From Leucobacter chromiiresistens (GTDB lineage: Bacteria > Actinomycetota > Actinomycetes > Actinomycetales > Microbacteriaceae): 64,000 nucleotides of DNA. Shown in pieces: positions 27,785 to 36,264 of this stretch (position 1 is its first letter; each line of letters starts with the position of its first letter). Both the position numbers and the translations under genes were made by a program. The notes beneath the pieces were generated by a model. That model did no database searches and was not told the origin of the DNA. It saw only the letters and a list, made by a program, of their open reading frames with translations. Location: positions 30,258-94,257 of the forward strand of contig NZ_LDRK01000009.1 of assembly GCF_001477055.1 (NCBI RefSeq), written 5' to 3'.

Positions 27785-28672
27785 ATGGCGGACGCAGCAC
27801 GCTCATTCGAGATCATCGGAGCACCGTTCGACGGCGCCGCGACGCTCGGCTACCCGGGCTCCCGGTACGCGCCCGATCGCATCCGGCAGCAGCTCGGCTG
27901 GATCACGCAGCGCGTCGAGGCGGGAGCGGTGTTCTCGCTCGAGACCGGCGCGCTCCACGATGCGCCGCAGATCATCGACGGCGGCGACGCGCACGTCGTG
28001 GGGCACGATCTCCACGCCACCCTCGCGCACACGAGTGCGCGCGTCACTGAGAGCGTGCGATCGGGCAACGTGCCGATCCTCCTCGGCGGCGACGACTGCT
28101 TCCTCTTCGCGGGCTCGAAGGGGCTCCACGACGCCACCGAGGGGACGGTCGGGGTGATCCACTTCGACGCGCACCTCGACGTGATGGATCGCAACGAGCA
28201 GCAGGGCACCCACAGCCAGTCGAGCGGCATGCGCCGATCACTGGAGCTCGAGCGGGCGCGCACCGAGCACAGCATTCAGGTGGGGCTGCGCCACTTCAAC
28301 TTCCCGTCGTCGCACGATTACCTGGAGCGGTCGGGTCTGGCGCGCATCACGGCGACGGAGTTCGACGCGATCGGCACCGCCGCGGCCGTGGAGCGCATCC
28401 TCGCGCGCACCGACGGCGCCGATCACGTCCACCTCAGCTTCGACATCGACGCGATCGACCCGGCGCACGCTCCCGGGGCGGGGGCGCTCGAACCGGGAGG
28501 GCTCACGTCGCGGCAGGCGATCGACACGATCATGGCGCTCGCGCCCCACTGCGACTCCTTCGCCGTGACCGAGGTCAACCCGATGACGGACCACCAGGAC
28601 ATGACGGCGACGCTCGCCGCATATCTCTGCTACTACTTCGCGGTCTTCGGGCGACGTCGCGCCGAGGGCTGA
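27785..28672 (+). CDS. agmatinase/arginase-family ureohydrolase with altered metal motif
   Basis: A 295-residue ureohydrolase; the family splits urea from guanidino compounds such as agmatine, arginine or guanidinobutyrate at a two-manganese centre. Metal motifs are HFDAHLDVMD (Asp128, His130, Asp132) and SFDIDAIDPAHAPG (Asp220, Asp222). The first ligand motif, normally GGDHS, reads GGDDCF here, so Asp104 replaces the usual His. The ATG has GGGAGGG upstream. It is followed after 60 bases by an MHS transporter and is divergent from a PucR regulator, suggesting uptake and hydrolysis of one guanidino compound. Substrate unknown. Confidence 0.85.
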   Translation: MADAARSFEIIGAPFDGAATLGYPGSRYAPDRIRQQLGWITQRVEAGAVFSLETGALHDAPQIIDGGDAHVVGHDLHATLAHTSARVTESVRSGNVPILLGGDDCFLFAGSKGLHDATEGTVGVIHFDAHLDVMDRNEQQGTHSQSSGMRRSLELERARTEHSIQVGLRHFNFPSSHDYLERSGLARITATEFDAIGTAAAVERILARTDGADHVHLSFDIDAIDPAHAPGAGALEPGGLTSRQAIDTIMALAPHCDSFAVTEVNPMTDHQDMTATLAAYLCYYFAVFGRRRAEG

Positions 28673-28732
28673 ACACCCCGGGCGGTCGACGACGCGCGCC
28701 CGGTACCGCAAGACGAACACAGGAGTGAGACG

Positions 28733-30169
28733 ATGACGGAAGATCAGCAGTCGGGGGCCGCCGCGCTCGACACCGGCGTGGTGAACATCGTGCGCAAGCG
28801 CGAGCTGGGCCGGGCGGTGCGCGGCACGTTCGTGGGCAATGTCATGGAGTGGTACGACGTGGGCGTCTTCGGCTACCTCGTCGTCACGCTCGGCCCGGTG
28901 TTCCTGCCGGAGGCGAACCCCGCCACCCAGGTCATCTTCATGCTGGGCACGTTCGCGAGCACCTATCTCTTCAGGCCGCTCGGCGGGCTCTTCTTCGGTT
29001 GGCTCGGCGACAAGATCGGGCGCAAGCGGGTGCTGTTCCTCACTCTCACGACGGTCGCGCTCGCGACCTTCCTCATCGGTCTCCTGCCCGGGTACGCGAC
29101 CATCGGCATCGCCGCAGCGGTGCTGCTCATCCTCCTGAAGATCGTGCAGGGGTTCTCCGCGGGCGGCGAGTTCACGAGCGCGGTGACCTTCATCAGCGAG
29201 TCGGCTCCCGACCGCAAGCGCGGCTTCTACGCCGCCTTCCTCGATGCGGGCAGCTATCTCGGGTTCGTGCTGGGAGCGGCCATCGTCACGGCGCTGCAGA
29301 TCGGGTTCGGTCAGCAGGCGATGGTCGACGGCCTGTGGCGCACCCCCTTCCTCATCGCCGGTCCGCTCGGGTTCATCGCGATCTACCTCCGCATGCGCGT
29401 CGAGGAGTCGCCGCACTTCGCAGCCCTTCTCGCCGAGGAGGCGTCGCAGGGGCGCACCGGCGGGCGCGCGCGCCCCGCGCTGCGAGTGAACCCGCTCCGC
29501 GTGTTCGTCGCGAACTGGAAGCCCATGCTGCTCGTGGTGCTGCTCGTCGCCGCGGCGAACTCCGCGGGTTACGCCTTCACGTCGTACATGCCGACGTACC
29601 TCTCGACGGTGCTCGAGCACGACGCCGTGCAGGGCAACCTCTTCTCGCTGCCGCTGATGCTGCTCATGGCGGTCTGCATGCCGCTGGTCGGCATGCTCTC
29701 CGACCGCGTGGGGCGCAAGCCGATGCTGTTGGCGGCCTCCATCTGGGTGATCGTGCTCAGCGTGCCCGCGTTCCGCCTCATCGGGGGCGCGCAGCCGTTC
29801 GGCATCGTGTGCGGTCTCGCGCTGATCGGGCTGCCGGTCGCCCTCTACATGGGCACGCTGGCCTCGACGTACCCCGCGCTCTTCACGACGCGCTCCCGCA
29901 ACACGAGTCTCGGCGTCTCGTACAACGTCTCGATCGCGCTCTTCGGCGGCACCGCGCCGCTCGTCATCGATTCGCTGATCCGCCTGACGGGCGATCCGCT
30001 GGCCGCGGCGTACTACCTGATCGGCATGTCGGTCGTGGGCCTCGTCGCCGTGTGCTTCGTGCCCGAGAGCGCGGGCAAGCCGCTCGCGGGATCGGAGCCG
30101 AACGTCGAGACGGAGCTCGAGGCGCATCGCATCCACACCGCGAGCATCGCGATCACCGACGCGCGGTGA
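28733..30169 (+). CDS. MFS metabolite:H+ symporter (MHS/ProP-like)
   Basis: A 12-helix major-facilitator importer of 478 residues in the MHS group. Features: GTFVGNVMEWYDVGVFGYL in helix 1, LGGLFFGWLGDKIGRKRVL loop 2-3, PGYATIGIAAAVLLILLKIV then QGFSAGGEFTSAVTF, and LSDRVGRKPML in the second half. MHS proteins take up proline, betaine, dicarboxylates or shikimate with protons. AGGAG lies upstream of the ATG. It follows the ureohydrolase and probably imports that enzyme's substrate or a related metabolite. The last 16 coding bases are part of a 28-bp tandem repeat. Confidence 0.88.
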   Translation: MTEDQQSGAAALDTGVVNIVRKRELGRAVRGTFVGNVMEWYDVGVFGYLVVTLGPVFLPEANPATQVIFMLGTFASTYLFRPLGGLFFGWLGDKIGRKRVLFLTLTTVALATFLIGLLPGYATIGIAAAVLLILLKIVQGFSAGGEFTSAVTFISESAPDRKRGFYAAFLDAGSYLGFVLGAAIVTALQIGFGQQAMVDGLWRTPFLIAGPLGFIAIYLRMRVEESPHFAALLAEEASQGRTGGRARPALRVNPLRVFVANWKPMLLVVLLVAAANSAGYAFTSYMPTYLSTVLEHDAVQGNLFSLPLMLLMAVCMPLVGMLSDRVGRKPMLLAASIWVIVLSVPAFRLIGGAQPFGIVCGLALIGLPVALYMGTLASTYPALFTTRSRNTSLGVSYNVSIALFGGTAPLVIDSLIRLTGDPLAAAYYLIGMSVVGLVAVCFVPESAGKPLAGSEPNVETELEAHRIHTASIAITDAR

Positions 30170-30230
30170 CGGGCGGGGGACCACCGACGCGCGGTGACGG
30201 GCGGGGGACCACCGACGCGCGGTGACGGGC
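30154..30230. repeat. 28-bp tandem repeat (2.75 copies) at the end of the MHS gene
   Basis: The unit starts CACCGACGCGCGGTGACGGG and recurs at 30154, 30182 and 30210 without mismatch; the third copy is cut at 21 bases. Copy 1 includes the last codons and stop of the transporter gene. Each unit holds the dyad CACCG-N5-CGGTG. The block lies just before a convergent marR gene and may serve as a reiterated weak terminator. Confidence 0.85.
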
Positions 30231-30249
30231 GCCGCGCGCGGGTCGGCGG

Positions 30250-30732
30250 TCAGACGGCGGCTTCGATGCCCGGCAGCAGCTTGCCGAGGATCGCTCCGAG
30301 CTGCTCGCGCTCCGCGGCGTCGAGCGGCTCCAGCACGAGCTCGCGGATCTGGGCGACGTGGGCCGGCGCGGCCGCCCGCAGCGCCGCGAGGCCCTCGGGG
30401 GTGAGGTGCGCGGATCGGGCGCGGCGGTCGTCGCCGCACGCCGAGCGCTCGACCCAGCCGCGTTCGCCGAGCGCATCGAGCGCGTGGCTGAGACGCGATC
30501 GGCTCAACCCCGCGACGCGGGCGATCTCCGACATCGGCGGTCGCGCCTCCCCGGGGCGCGCGAGCATCACGAGGATCGCGTAGTGCGCGTGGTTGATGCC
30601 GGTGCGGTCGCGGAGGGTGCGGTCGAGCGCCTGGGGGAGGAGCTGCGCGAGTCTGATGACGGGGAGCCAGGTGCGCATCTCGTCGTCGCCCAACCGGCGC
30701 TCCGTGCCGGTCGGAGTCGGCTCATGGTTCAC
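30250..30732 (-). CDS. MarR-family regulator coupled to ribA
   Basis: A 160-residue MarR protein: [18 protein letters not shown], the [23 protein letters not shown] followed by [13 protein letters not shown], and the wing [19 protein letters not shown] at 30732 overlaps the stop of the GTP cyclohydrolase II gene (GTGA), so both are made from one mRNA. Its target is unknown; a role in regulating the shared transcript is plausible. Confidence 0.83.
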   Translation of the reverse strand: MNHEPTPTGTERRLGDDEMRTWLPVIRLAQLLPQALDRTLRDRTGINHAHYAILVMLARPGEARPPMSEIARVAGLSRSRLSHALDALGERGWVERSACGDDRRARSAHLTPEGLAALRAAAPAHVAQIRELVLEPLDAAEREQLGAILGKLLPGIEAAV

Positions 30733-31433
30733 GCGGCCGAGAGGTCGAGGGTGTGCGCGGTGCGGTCGCGCTTCGCCTCGAGGTAGGTGCGGTTCGATCC
30801 GGTGAGGTGCACCCCCGTGGCCACTCGCTCGGCGACCGCGATGCCGAGGGCGCCGAGCTGGAGGGCCTTGTCGGGGTTGTTGCTCAGCAGGCGCACCCGG
30901 GCGACGTCGAGCGCTGCGAGCATCTGCGCGGCGGCGGTGTAGTCGCGCTCGTCCTCCCCGCGGCCCAGGGCGACGTTGGCCGCGTACGTGTCGAGACCGG
31001 TGTCTTGCAGCGCGTATGCGTCGAGCTTCGCGTAGAGTCCGATCCCGCGGCCCTCCTGCCGCAGGTAGAGCAGGAAGCCGCCCTCGGCGGAGATGCGCTC
31101 GACGGCCTCCCGCAGCTGCGGCCCGCAGTCGCAGCGCTCGGAGCCGAAGACGTCTCCGGTGAGGCACTCGCTGTGGAGTCGCACGAGGGGAGCGGGCGGT
31201 GCGCTCGCGGGTGCGCTCGCCGCAGCGGTCGGGGTGGCGACCGCGATGCTGCGCGGCCAATCGCCGAGCCCGAGCAGCAGGTGCTCCTCGCCGTCGGCCA
31301 GGCCGTCGAAGGTGAACACGTCGGCCTCCGCCGTGTACCCGTCGGGGAAGCGGAGGGGCACGCGCACCCGGGTGCGCACCGTCGCGGCGGTGGGAGCGCT
31401 CGTCGAGCCGCCGGTATGTGAATTTTCAACCAT
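30729..31433 (-). CDS. ribA: GTP cyclohydrolase II
   Basis: A stand-alone GTP cyclohydrolase II of 234 residues, the first enzyme of riboflavin synthesis. Zinc Cys are in [19 protein letters not shown]; further motifs are [14 protein letters not shown] and [15 protein letters not shown], in which the active-site Tyr is kept. No DHBP synthase domain is fused and no other rib gene is nearby. About 35 extra residues precede the core. No ribosome site is seen before the ATG at 31433; a start further in is possible. It is cotranscribed with a MarR gene rather than a rib operon, so it may be a second copy in a special pathway. Confidence 0.88.
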   Translation of the reverse strand: MVENSHTGGSTSAPTAATVRTRVRVPLRFPDGYTAEADVFTFDGLADGEEHLLLGLGDWPRSIAVATPTAAASAPASAPPAPLVRLHSECLTGDVFGSERCDCGPQLREAVERISAEGGFLLYLRQEGRGIGLYAKLDAYALQDTGLDTYAANVALGRGEDERDYTAAAQMLAALDVARVRLLSNNPDKALQLGALGIAVAERVATGVHLTGSNRTYLEAKRDRTAHTLDLSAA

Positions 31434-31453
31434 GCGGGGTGCAACGCGGCTGG

Positions 31454-31474
31454 GCCCCCGCTATTCCCGGGGGC
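31454..31474 (-). terminator. possible terminator after the amino-acid permease gene
   Basis: A 7-bp GC stem (GCCCCCG/CGGGGGC) with a 7-base loop lies 37 bases past the permease stop on the minus strand and just upstream of ribA. No T-run is seen, so termination would be weak. Confidence 0.4.
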
Positions 31475-31510
31475 TGCCGCGCGCGGGACACGGGCGGCAG
31501 CCTCCGACGC

Positions 31511-32989
31511 TCACTCGCGGTCGAGCGGGTGCGGCACGGTGGGAACGACCCCGGTGAGGGGGCGCCCCTCGCGGATCAGCCGGCGCTTGCGGACCTGCCA
31601 CAGCACGGTGAGGATCGCGAACCAGACGGGTGCGGCGAGGATCGACGGCCGCGTGTCGTCGCCGTAGAGGAGCGTCGCCGCGATGAACGCGAAGAAGGCG
31701 AGCACCAGCCACGGGGCGACCCGCGACAGCGGCATCGTGAACCCCGACGCCGCGTGGCGATCCGGGTGCCGTCTGCGGTAGACGATGTAGCTCACGACGA
31801 TCGACCCCCAGGTGAACAGGATGAGGGTCGCGCACATCGAGGAGACGAAGGTGAATGCGGCGATGACGCCGTCGCCGGCGAACAGCAGCGGGATCGCCGC
31901 GAAGAGGAAGACGCAGGTGAAGAAGACGGAGCGCTTCGGAACGCCGTTGGCGTCGGTCAACGCGAACTTCGCGGGCGCGTGGCCGTCTTTCGCGAGCCCG
32001 AAGAGCATGCGCGTGCCCGAGTACAGACCCGAGTTCGCGCTCGACGCGGCGGAGGTGAGCACCACGAGCTGGATCACGACCGCGGCGAGCCCGAAGCCGG
32101 CGGTCGCGAGCGTCGCCACGAAGGGGCTCTCATCGGGGGAGATCTCGTTCCAGGGGGTGACGGCCATGATCACCGCGAGGGCGCCGATGTAGAAGATCAG
32201 GATGCGCACGACGATCGAGTTGATGGCCTTCGGCAGGTTCTTCCGCGGATTCTCCGTCTCGGCGGCGGCCGTGCCGACGAGTTCGACGCCGATGAACGAG
32301 AAGATGCCCATCTGGAACCCGAGCACGAAGCCGCTGAGACCCATCGGGAACACGCCGCCGTGCTCCCAGAGGTTCGCGATCGACGCCGTCGTGCCGTCGG
32401 GCGACTGGAACTGCGTCGCCATGAGGATCACACCGACGGCGATGAGGCCGAGGATCGCGACGATTTTAATGATCGCGAACCAGAACTCGGTCTCGCCGAA
32501 GAACTTCACGGGCTGCAGGTTCAGCAGGGTGAGCACGACCGCCGTGACGAGCGCGGGCACCCAGGCCGGGATGTTCGGGTTGAACCACTGCACGTACGCG
32601 GTGATGGCGACGATGTCGGCGACGCACGCGATCACCCACGAGAACCAGTAGTTCCACGAGACGAAGAACCCGGCCCACGGCCCCAGCATGTCCTTCGCGA
32701 TGTCGCCGAAGGTCTTGTAGTGCAGGTTCGAGAGCAGCAGCTCGCCGAGCGCTCGCATGACGAAGAAGACGAAGAATCCGATCACGAGGTACACCAGGAT
32801 GATCGAGGGCCCCGAGACGCTGATGAGCTTGCCCGAACCGAGGAACAGGCCCGTGCCGATCGACCCGCCGATGGCAATGAGCTGCAGATGGCGGTTCTTC
32901 AGACCGCGCTGCATGCCGCCGTCGGGCTCGGCTGCGGTGGCGCTGTGCTCTGCCGGGTGCTGCGGGGCCCCGGTTCCGGTTCTGGTCAT
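31511..32989 (-). CDS. APC-family amino acid permease
   Basis: A 12-helix amino acid permease of 492 residues in the AAT branch (AroP/CycA/LysP-like). The helix 1 motif IAIGGSIGTGLFLGSG, MRALGELLLSN, and ENPRKNLPKAINSIVVRIL are present. A roughly 30-residue polar N-terminus precedes helix 1. AGGAG lies 4 bases before the ATG. It follows the Orn/Lys/Arg decarboxylase gene by 67 bases on the same strand, so a basic amino acid is the likely substrate, but specificity cannot be read directly. Confidence 0.86.
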   Translation of the reverse strand: MTRTGTGAPQHPAEHSATAAEPDGGMQRGLKNRHLQLIAIGGSIGTGLFLGSGKLISVSGPSIILVYLVIGFFVFFVMRALGELLLSNLHYKTFGDIAKDMLGPWAGFFVSWNYWFSWVIACVADIVAITAYVQWFNPNIPAWVPALVTAVVLTLLNLQPVKFFGETEFWFAIIKIVAILGLIAVGVILMATQFQSPDGTTASIANLWEHGGVFPMGLSGFVLGFQMGIFSFIGVELVGTAAAETENPRKNLPKAINSIVVRILIFYIGALAVIMAVTPWNEISPDESPFVATLATAGFGLAAVVIQLVVLTSAASSANSGLYSGTRMLFGLAKDGHAPAKFALTDANGVPKRSVFFTCVFLFAAIPLLFAGDGVIAAFTFVSSMCATLILFTWGSIVVSYIVYRRRHPDRHAASGFTMPLSRVAPWLVLAFFAFIAATLLYGDDTRPSILAAPVWFAILTVLWQVRKRRLIREGRPLTGVVPTVPHPLDRE

Positions 32990-33056
32990 GACACTCCTGT
33001 GTGTGCTGCGCGTCGCACGAGTCGACGCGGGTATGGGTGGGGGTGGGCGGTCGCCG

Positions 33057-34598
33057 TCACGCCACGACGCGGAAGGCGTCGAGGGCCGGATCGGCGGCGC
33101 CGCGCACGTACCCGGCCGGGCTGGCCGCGGTGGCGCGCAGGAAGGAGACGACCTCAGCCGAGAGTACCTCTCCCGGGAGCACGTTGGGCACGCCCGGGGG
33201 GTACGCCGCCAGGGCGTCGGCGGAGACGCGGCCCACGGCGTCCGCCGCGGAGACGACTTCGACGCCGCTGAAGAAGGCTTCGCCGAGGCCCATCGCGCGT
33301 TCGCACTGGGCGGGGAGGGCGATGGGGCGCTCGGGCTCGGTGTCGGCCTCGGGCAGCGCCTGCAGGGCCTCGAGGAACCGGTCGACGTCGATCGCCGACG
33401 TCGCCCCGACGAGGGCGAGCAGCGCGGCGGGCGTGGAGAGCTCGCAGTAGACCCGGTGGTCGCGCAGCAGCAGGTGCTGGGCGTCGCCGCCCGTGATGCC
33501 GGCGCCCCGCGTGTCGATCGCGATCTTGAGCGGATCGTTCGCGATCGCGTCGGCGCGGGCGAGCACGTCGGGCGTGGCGTCGCGGTACCGGCGGTCGGCC
33601 CGGATCGCGCCGCGGATCGCCTGCGCCGCGTCGATCGCCCGCCCGACGAGGTCGGGGCGGGTGGCGATGTGCATGCGGGCCTCGTCGAGGGAGGCGAGCA
33701 GGAGGGCGCTGCTCGACGTCGACTGGAACGAGCGCACGACGCGGTCGACGAGCGATTCGAGCGCCGCGGCGTGCGGTCCGTGGCCGAGGTGCAGCATCGC
33801 CGACTGAGTCAGCGAGCCGGCCGCCTTGTGCGTACTCGAGATCACGAGGTCGGCGCCCAGGCGGGCGGCGTTGACGGGGAGCTCGGGGTGCATGCCGAAG
33901 TGCGACCCCCACGCCTCGTCGACGATGAGCGGGACGCCGTGGTCGTGGGCCACGCGGGCGATCGCCGCGATGTCGGCCACGGCCCCGAAGTAGCTCGGCG
34001 ACACGAGGTACACCGACGCGCTCCCGGGGTGCTCCGCGAGCGCATCGGCGACCTGCTGGGCGGTGACGCCGTGCGAGGCGCCGAGCCCCACGTCGACGGA
34101 GCCGTGCACGAAGTGCGGCTCGAGCCCGACGTGCGTGGCGCCGTCGATCACGCTCGAGTGCACGCTGCGCTGCATGACGACCTCGGCGCCGAGCGCCCGG
34201 GCCACCGTCGTGGCGACGTGGTTGCCGCCGGAGGCGCCGTTCGTGATGAACCAGGTGCGGCTCGCGCCCCATGCCTCCGCGGCGAGCTGCTGCGCGCGCA
34301 TCAGCGGGGTCACGCGGCCCGGCGTGGTGAGGTGCCAGGTCTCCTGATCGACGCCGCTGAAGAGCACGGGGAAATCGATGCGCATGGCGTCGGCGCCGAC
34401 GAGCGCGGCGACGCCGGGCGCGTTCTCCACGACGCCGTGGTGCGCGGGCACGTGCAAGCGCTGCCAGTCCTGCTGCGCGAGCGAGCGCAGGGCGTCGACG
34501 TACGGGGTGTGCTGCTGGCGGGCAGCGGCGGCGGACACGGCGGAGGCGGTGGGGGCCGCGTCGCCGCGGCTGAGAGATTCGAGCACGCCCCTCACCAT
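33057..34598 (-). CDS. Orn/Lys/Arg decarboxylase-family PLP enzyme
   Basis: A fold-type I PLP decarboxylase of about 513 residues, the short type related to Bacillus SpeA/YaaO rather than the 700-residue inducible enzymes of E. coli. Motifs: FITNGASGGNHVATTVA, SVHSSVIDGA, VDEAWGSHFG, and SSTHKAAGSLTQ with the Schiff-base Lys258. It would make cadaverine, putrescine or agmatine. The start is uncertain: ATG at 34598 opens the frame, but TATGGT at 34599-34594 is a -10 box placed seven bases before an in-frame GTG at 34586, so a leaderless mRNA starting there is possible. It precedes a permease gene. Confidence 0.84.
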   Translation of the reverse strand: MVRGVLESLSRGDAAPTASAVSAAAARQQHTPYVDALRSLAQQDWQRLHVPAHHGVVENAPGVAALVGADAMRIDFPVLFSGVDQETWHLTTPGRVTPLMRAQQLAAEAWGASRTWFITNGASGGNHVATTVARALGAEVVMQRSVHSSVIDGATHVGLEPHFVHGSVDVGLGASHGVTAQQVADALAEHPGSASVYLVSPSYFGAVADIAAIARVAHDHGVPLIVDEAWGSHFGMHPELPVNAARLGADLVISSTHKAAGSLTQSAMLHLGHGPHAAALESLVDRVVRSFQSTSSSALLLASLDEARMHIATRPDLVGRAIDAAQAIRGAIRADRRYRDATPDVLARADAIANDPLKIAIDTRGAGITGGDAQHLLLRDHRVYCELSTPAALLALVGATSAIDVDRFLEALQALPEADTEPERPIALPAQCERAMGLGEAFFSGVEVVSAADAVGRVSADALAAYPPGVPNVLPGEVLSAEVVSFLRATAASPAGYVRGAADPALDAFRVVA

Positions 34599-34659
34599 AG
34601 GCACACGCGCCCCCCTGCGGAATATCAAGTATTCGCACTGATTGACATAGTGTCTATGA
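34594..34659. promoter_or_regulatory. divergent decarboxylase/lysR promoters with LysR-type dyad
   Basis: Minus strand: TATGGT (34599-34594), seven bases, then GTG 34586 of the decarboxylase. Plus strand: TAGTGT (34648-34653), seven bases, then GTG 34661 of lysR. The dyad CATAG-TGT-CTATG (34647-34659) overlaps the lysR -10 box and fits autorepression by the LysR protein. Confidence 0.5.
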
Positions 34660-34660
34660 G

Positions 34661-35560
34661 GTGATGACCCTCCAGCAGTTCCGCGTGCTCCTCGCCGTGC
34701 GCCAGCACGGCAGCCTCACCCGCGCCGCAGACGCGCTCCACTACGGCGTGCCCACCGTCACCCACCACCTGCGCGCACTCGAATCGCACCTCGGGGCGGC
34801 GCTCGTCACCCGCGACCGGGGCGGGGCGCGGCTCACCGAGCTGGGCGAGCTGTTCGCCGACGAGGTGGCGCCCGTGCTCACCCGTATCGAGCGCGCGGAG
34901 CGCGCCGTGCTGGAGCTGCGCGACGCGGGAGCGGTGACCCTCAGGGTGGGCACGTTCTCGTCGATGGGCTCCCGCCTCATCCCCGCCGCCATCGCCGAGC
35001 TGCGGGAGCGCAGCGCCGTGCGCGTGGAGGTGGTCGAAGCCGAACCCACCGAGGTGGTGCGCCTCGTGCGAGCGGGCGATGTGCACGCCGGGCTCATCTA
35101 CCACGTGTCGACGGAGCCCGGCTTCGTCGGCACCGATCTGGTGCAGCGCTCCCTGTTCTCCGAGCCGTACCGGGTGCTCATCGCGAAGCGCAGCCCGCTC
35201 GCGAATCGCGAAACGCTCGACTTCGCCGACCTCGCCGAGGCCGCCTGGGTGTGCAGCCGCAGCGAAGACGAGGCCTCCGACCGGGTGCTGCGGCGCGTGT
35301 ACCAGTCGCTCGGGCTCCCCATGCGAGAACTCATGCGCACCGACGACCTCTACATGATCCACGGGCTCGTCGCCGAAGGGCTCGGGTGCGCGCTCACCAC
35401 GAGCGCCGCCGTCGACGCCGACTTCGACGTGGTGCTGCGCCCCGCGAAGCAGGACCTGGGGGAGCGTCGCGTATCCTTCGTGACGCGACGCGGGCCGATG
35501 CCGGCGGCCGTCGGCTGGCTCGGGGAGATTCTCGAGCGCCTCACCGCAGCACGGCGCTGA
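34661..35560 (+). CDS. LysR-family transcriptional regulator
   Basis: A 299-residue LysR protein. The N-terminal HTH is QQFRVLLAVRQHGSLTRAAD with VPTVTHHLRALESHLGAAL; the effector domain follows (VTLRVGTFSSMGSRLIPAAI). GTG at 34661 sits seven bases after a -10 box; the next codon is ATG and could also serve. It is divergent from the decarboxylase-permease pair and so probably controls it in response to an amino acid or polyamine; that link is inference from position. Confidence 0.87.
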   Translation: MMTLQQFRVLLAVRQHGSLTRAADALHYGVPTVTHHLRALESHLGAALVTRDRGGARLTELGELFADEVAPVLTRIERAERAVLELRDAGAVTLRVGTFSSMGSRLIPAAIAELRERSAVRVEVVEAEPTEVVRLVRAGDVHAGLIYHVSTEPGFVGTDLVQRSLFSEPYRVLIAKRSPLANRETLDFADLAEAAWVCSRSEDEASDRVLRRVYQSLGLPMRELMRTDDLYMIHGLVAEGLGCALTTSAAVDADFDVVLRPAKQDLGERRVSFVTRRGPMPAAVGWLGEILERLTAARR

Positions 35561-35569
35561 CTGCGGCGC

Positions 35570-36133
35570 TCAGAGGCCGAGCCCGCGCAGCGCTGCGCTC
35601 ACGCACTCCTGCGCCTCCTCGGCGGTGAGCTGCCCGGTGAGCCAGCGGCCCGAGAGGCCCTCGACGAGGGCGGTCAGGATCAGCGCCGTCGCGGCCGGGT
35701 CGAGATCGCTCCCGCGATCCCGCACCGCCTCGGCGACGAGCTGCTGCACCGTCTGCTGCCAGGTCGCGGTCGATCGGGCCACGGCGACGGCCTGAGCCGG
35801 CTCGAACACGGCGAGCGCGCGCAACTCGTTCCAGGCCGTCGAGCCCGCGCGCACCTCGGGTTCCGCGCCGAACTCGGAACTGAGCAGTGCGCTCAGGCGC
35901 GCCGACGCCGTGGCGGGCTCGGGGGACCGGCGCGCGCGATCCTCCGCCCGCTCGGTGACGTGATCGAGGGCCGCCTGCAGCAGCCCGTTCCGGTCGCCGA
36001 AGTGGTACGCGAGGAGACCGATCGAGACGCCGGCCGCGCTCGCCACGTCGTGCATGCGGAACCCGCGGATGCCCGACCGGGCGATGGTCTGCTCGCACGC
36101 GGTGAGGATGCGTTCGCGTGCGTCGTTCGACAC
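35570..36133 (-). CDS. TetR-family regulator of the amidase gene
   Basis: A 187-residue TetR protein: ERILTACEQTIARSGIRGFR, MHDVASAAGVSIGLLAYHFG then DRNGLLQAAL, followed by a ligand domain that includes LVEGLSGRWLTGQL, seen in BetI-like members. GTG at 36133 is chosen for its GAAGGAG ribosome site 5 bases upstream. It is divergent from an amidase gene and a 16-bp palindrome lies between them. Confidence 0.84.
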   Translation of the reverse strand: MSNDARERILTACEQTIARSGIRGFRMHDVASAAGVSIGLLAYHFGDRNGLLQAALDHVTERAEDRARRSPEPATASARLSALLSSEFGAEPEVRAGSTAWNELRALAVFEPAQAVAVARSTATWQQTVQQLVAEAVRDRGSDLDPAATALILTALVEGLSGRWLTGQLTAEEAQECVSAALRGLGL

Positions 36134-36181
36134 ATCGACTCCTTCGGATCGCGCGTCCGCTTGACAGGGACGCGGCGGCAA

Positions 36182-36197
36182 CTGAAACTGTTTTCAG
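36182..36197. promoter_or_regulatory. TetR-type operator CTGAAA-N4-TTTCAG
   Basis: The perfect dyad CTGAAACTGTTTTCAG lies in the 131-base gap between the TetR gene and the amidase gene, just after a plus-strand TTGACA (36161-36166). On the minus strand TATCCT (36203-36198) could be the -10 box of the TetR gene. The AT-rich dyad stands out from its GC-rich surroundings. Confidence 0.6.
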
Positions 36198-36264
36198 GAT
36201 AGGCGCTCGACCGGGCGCCGACAAGCGCGAGCCCCGCACCGCGGCGCAGGAAACGAGGATGTGC

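Noticed and set aside
31434..31510. FMN riboswitch upstream of ribA
   Set aside because: The leader is too short and shows only a simple GC hairpin that more likely ends the permease transcript.
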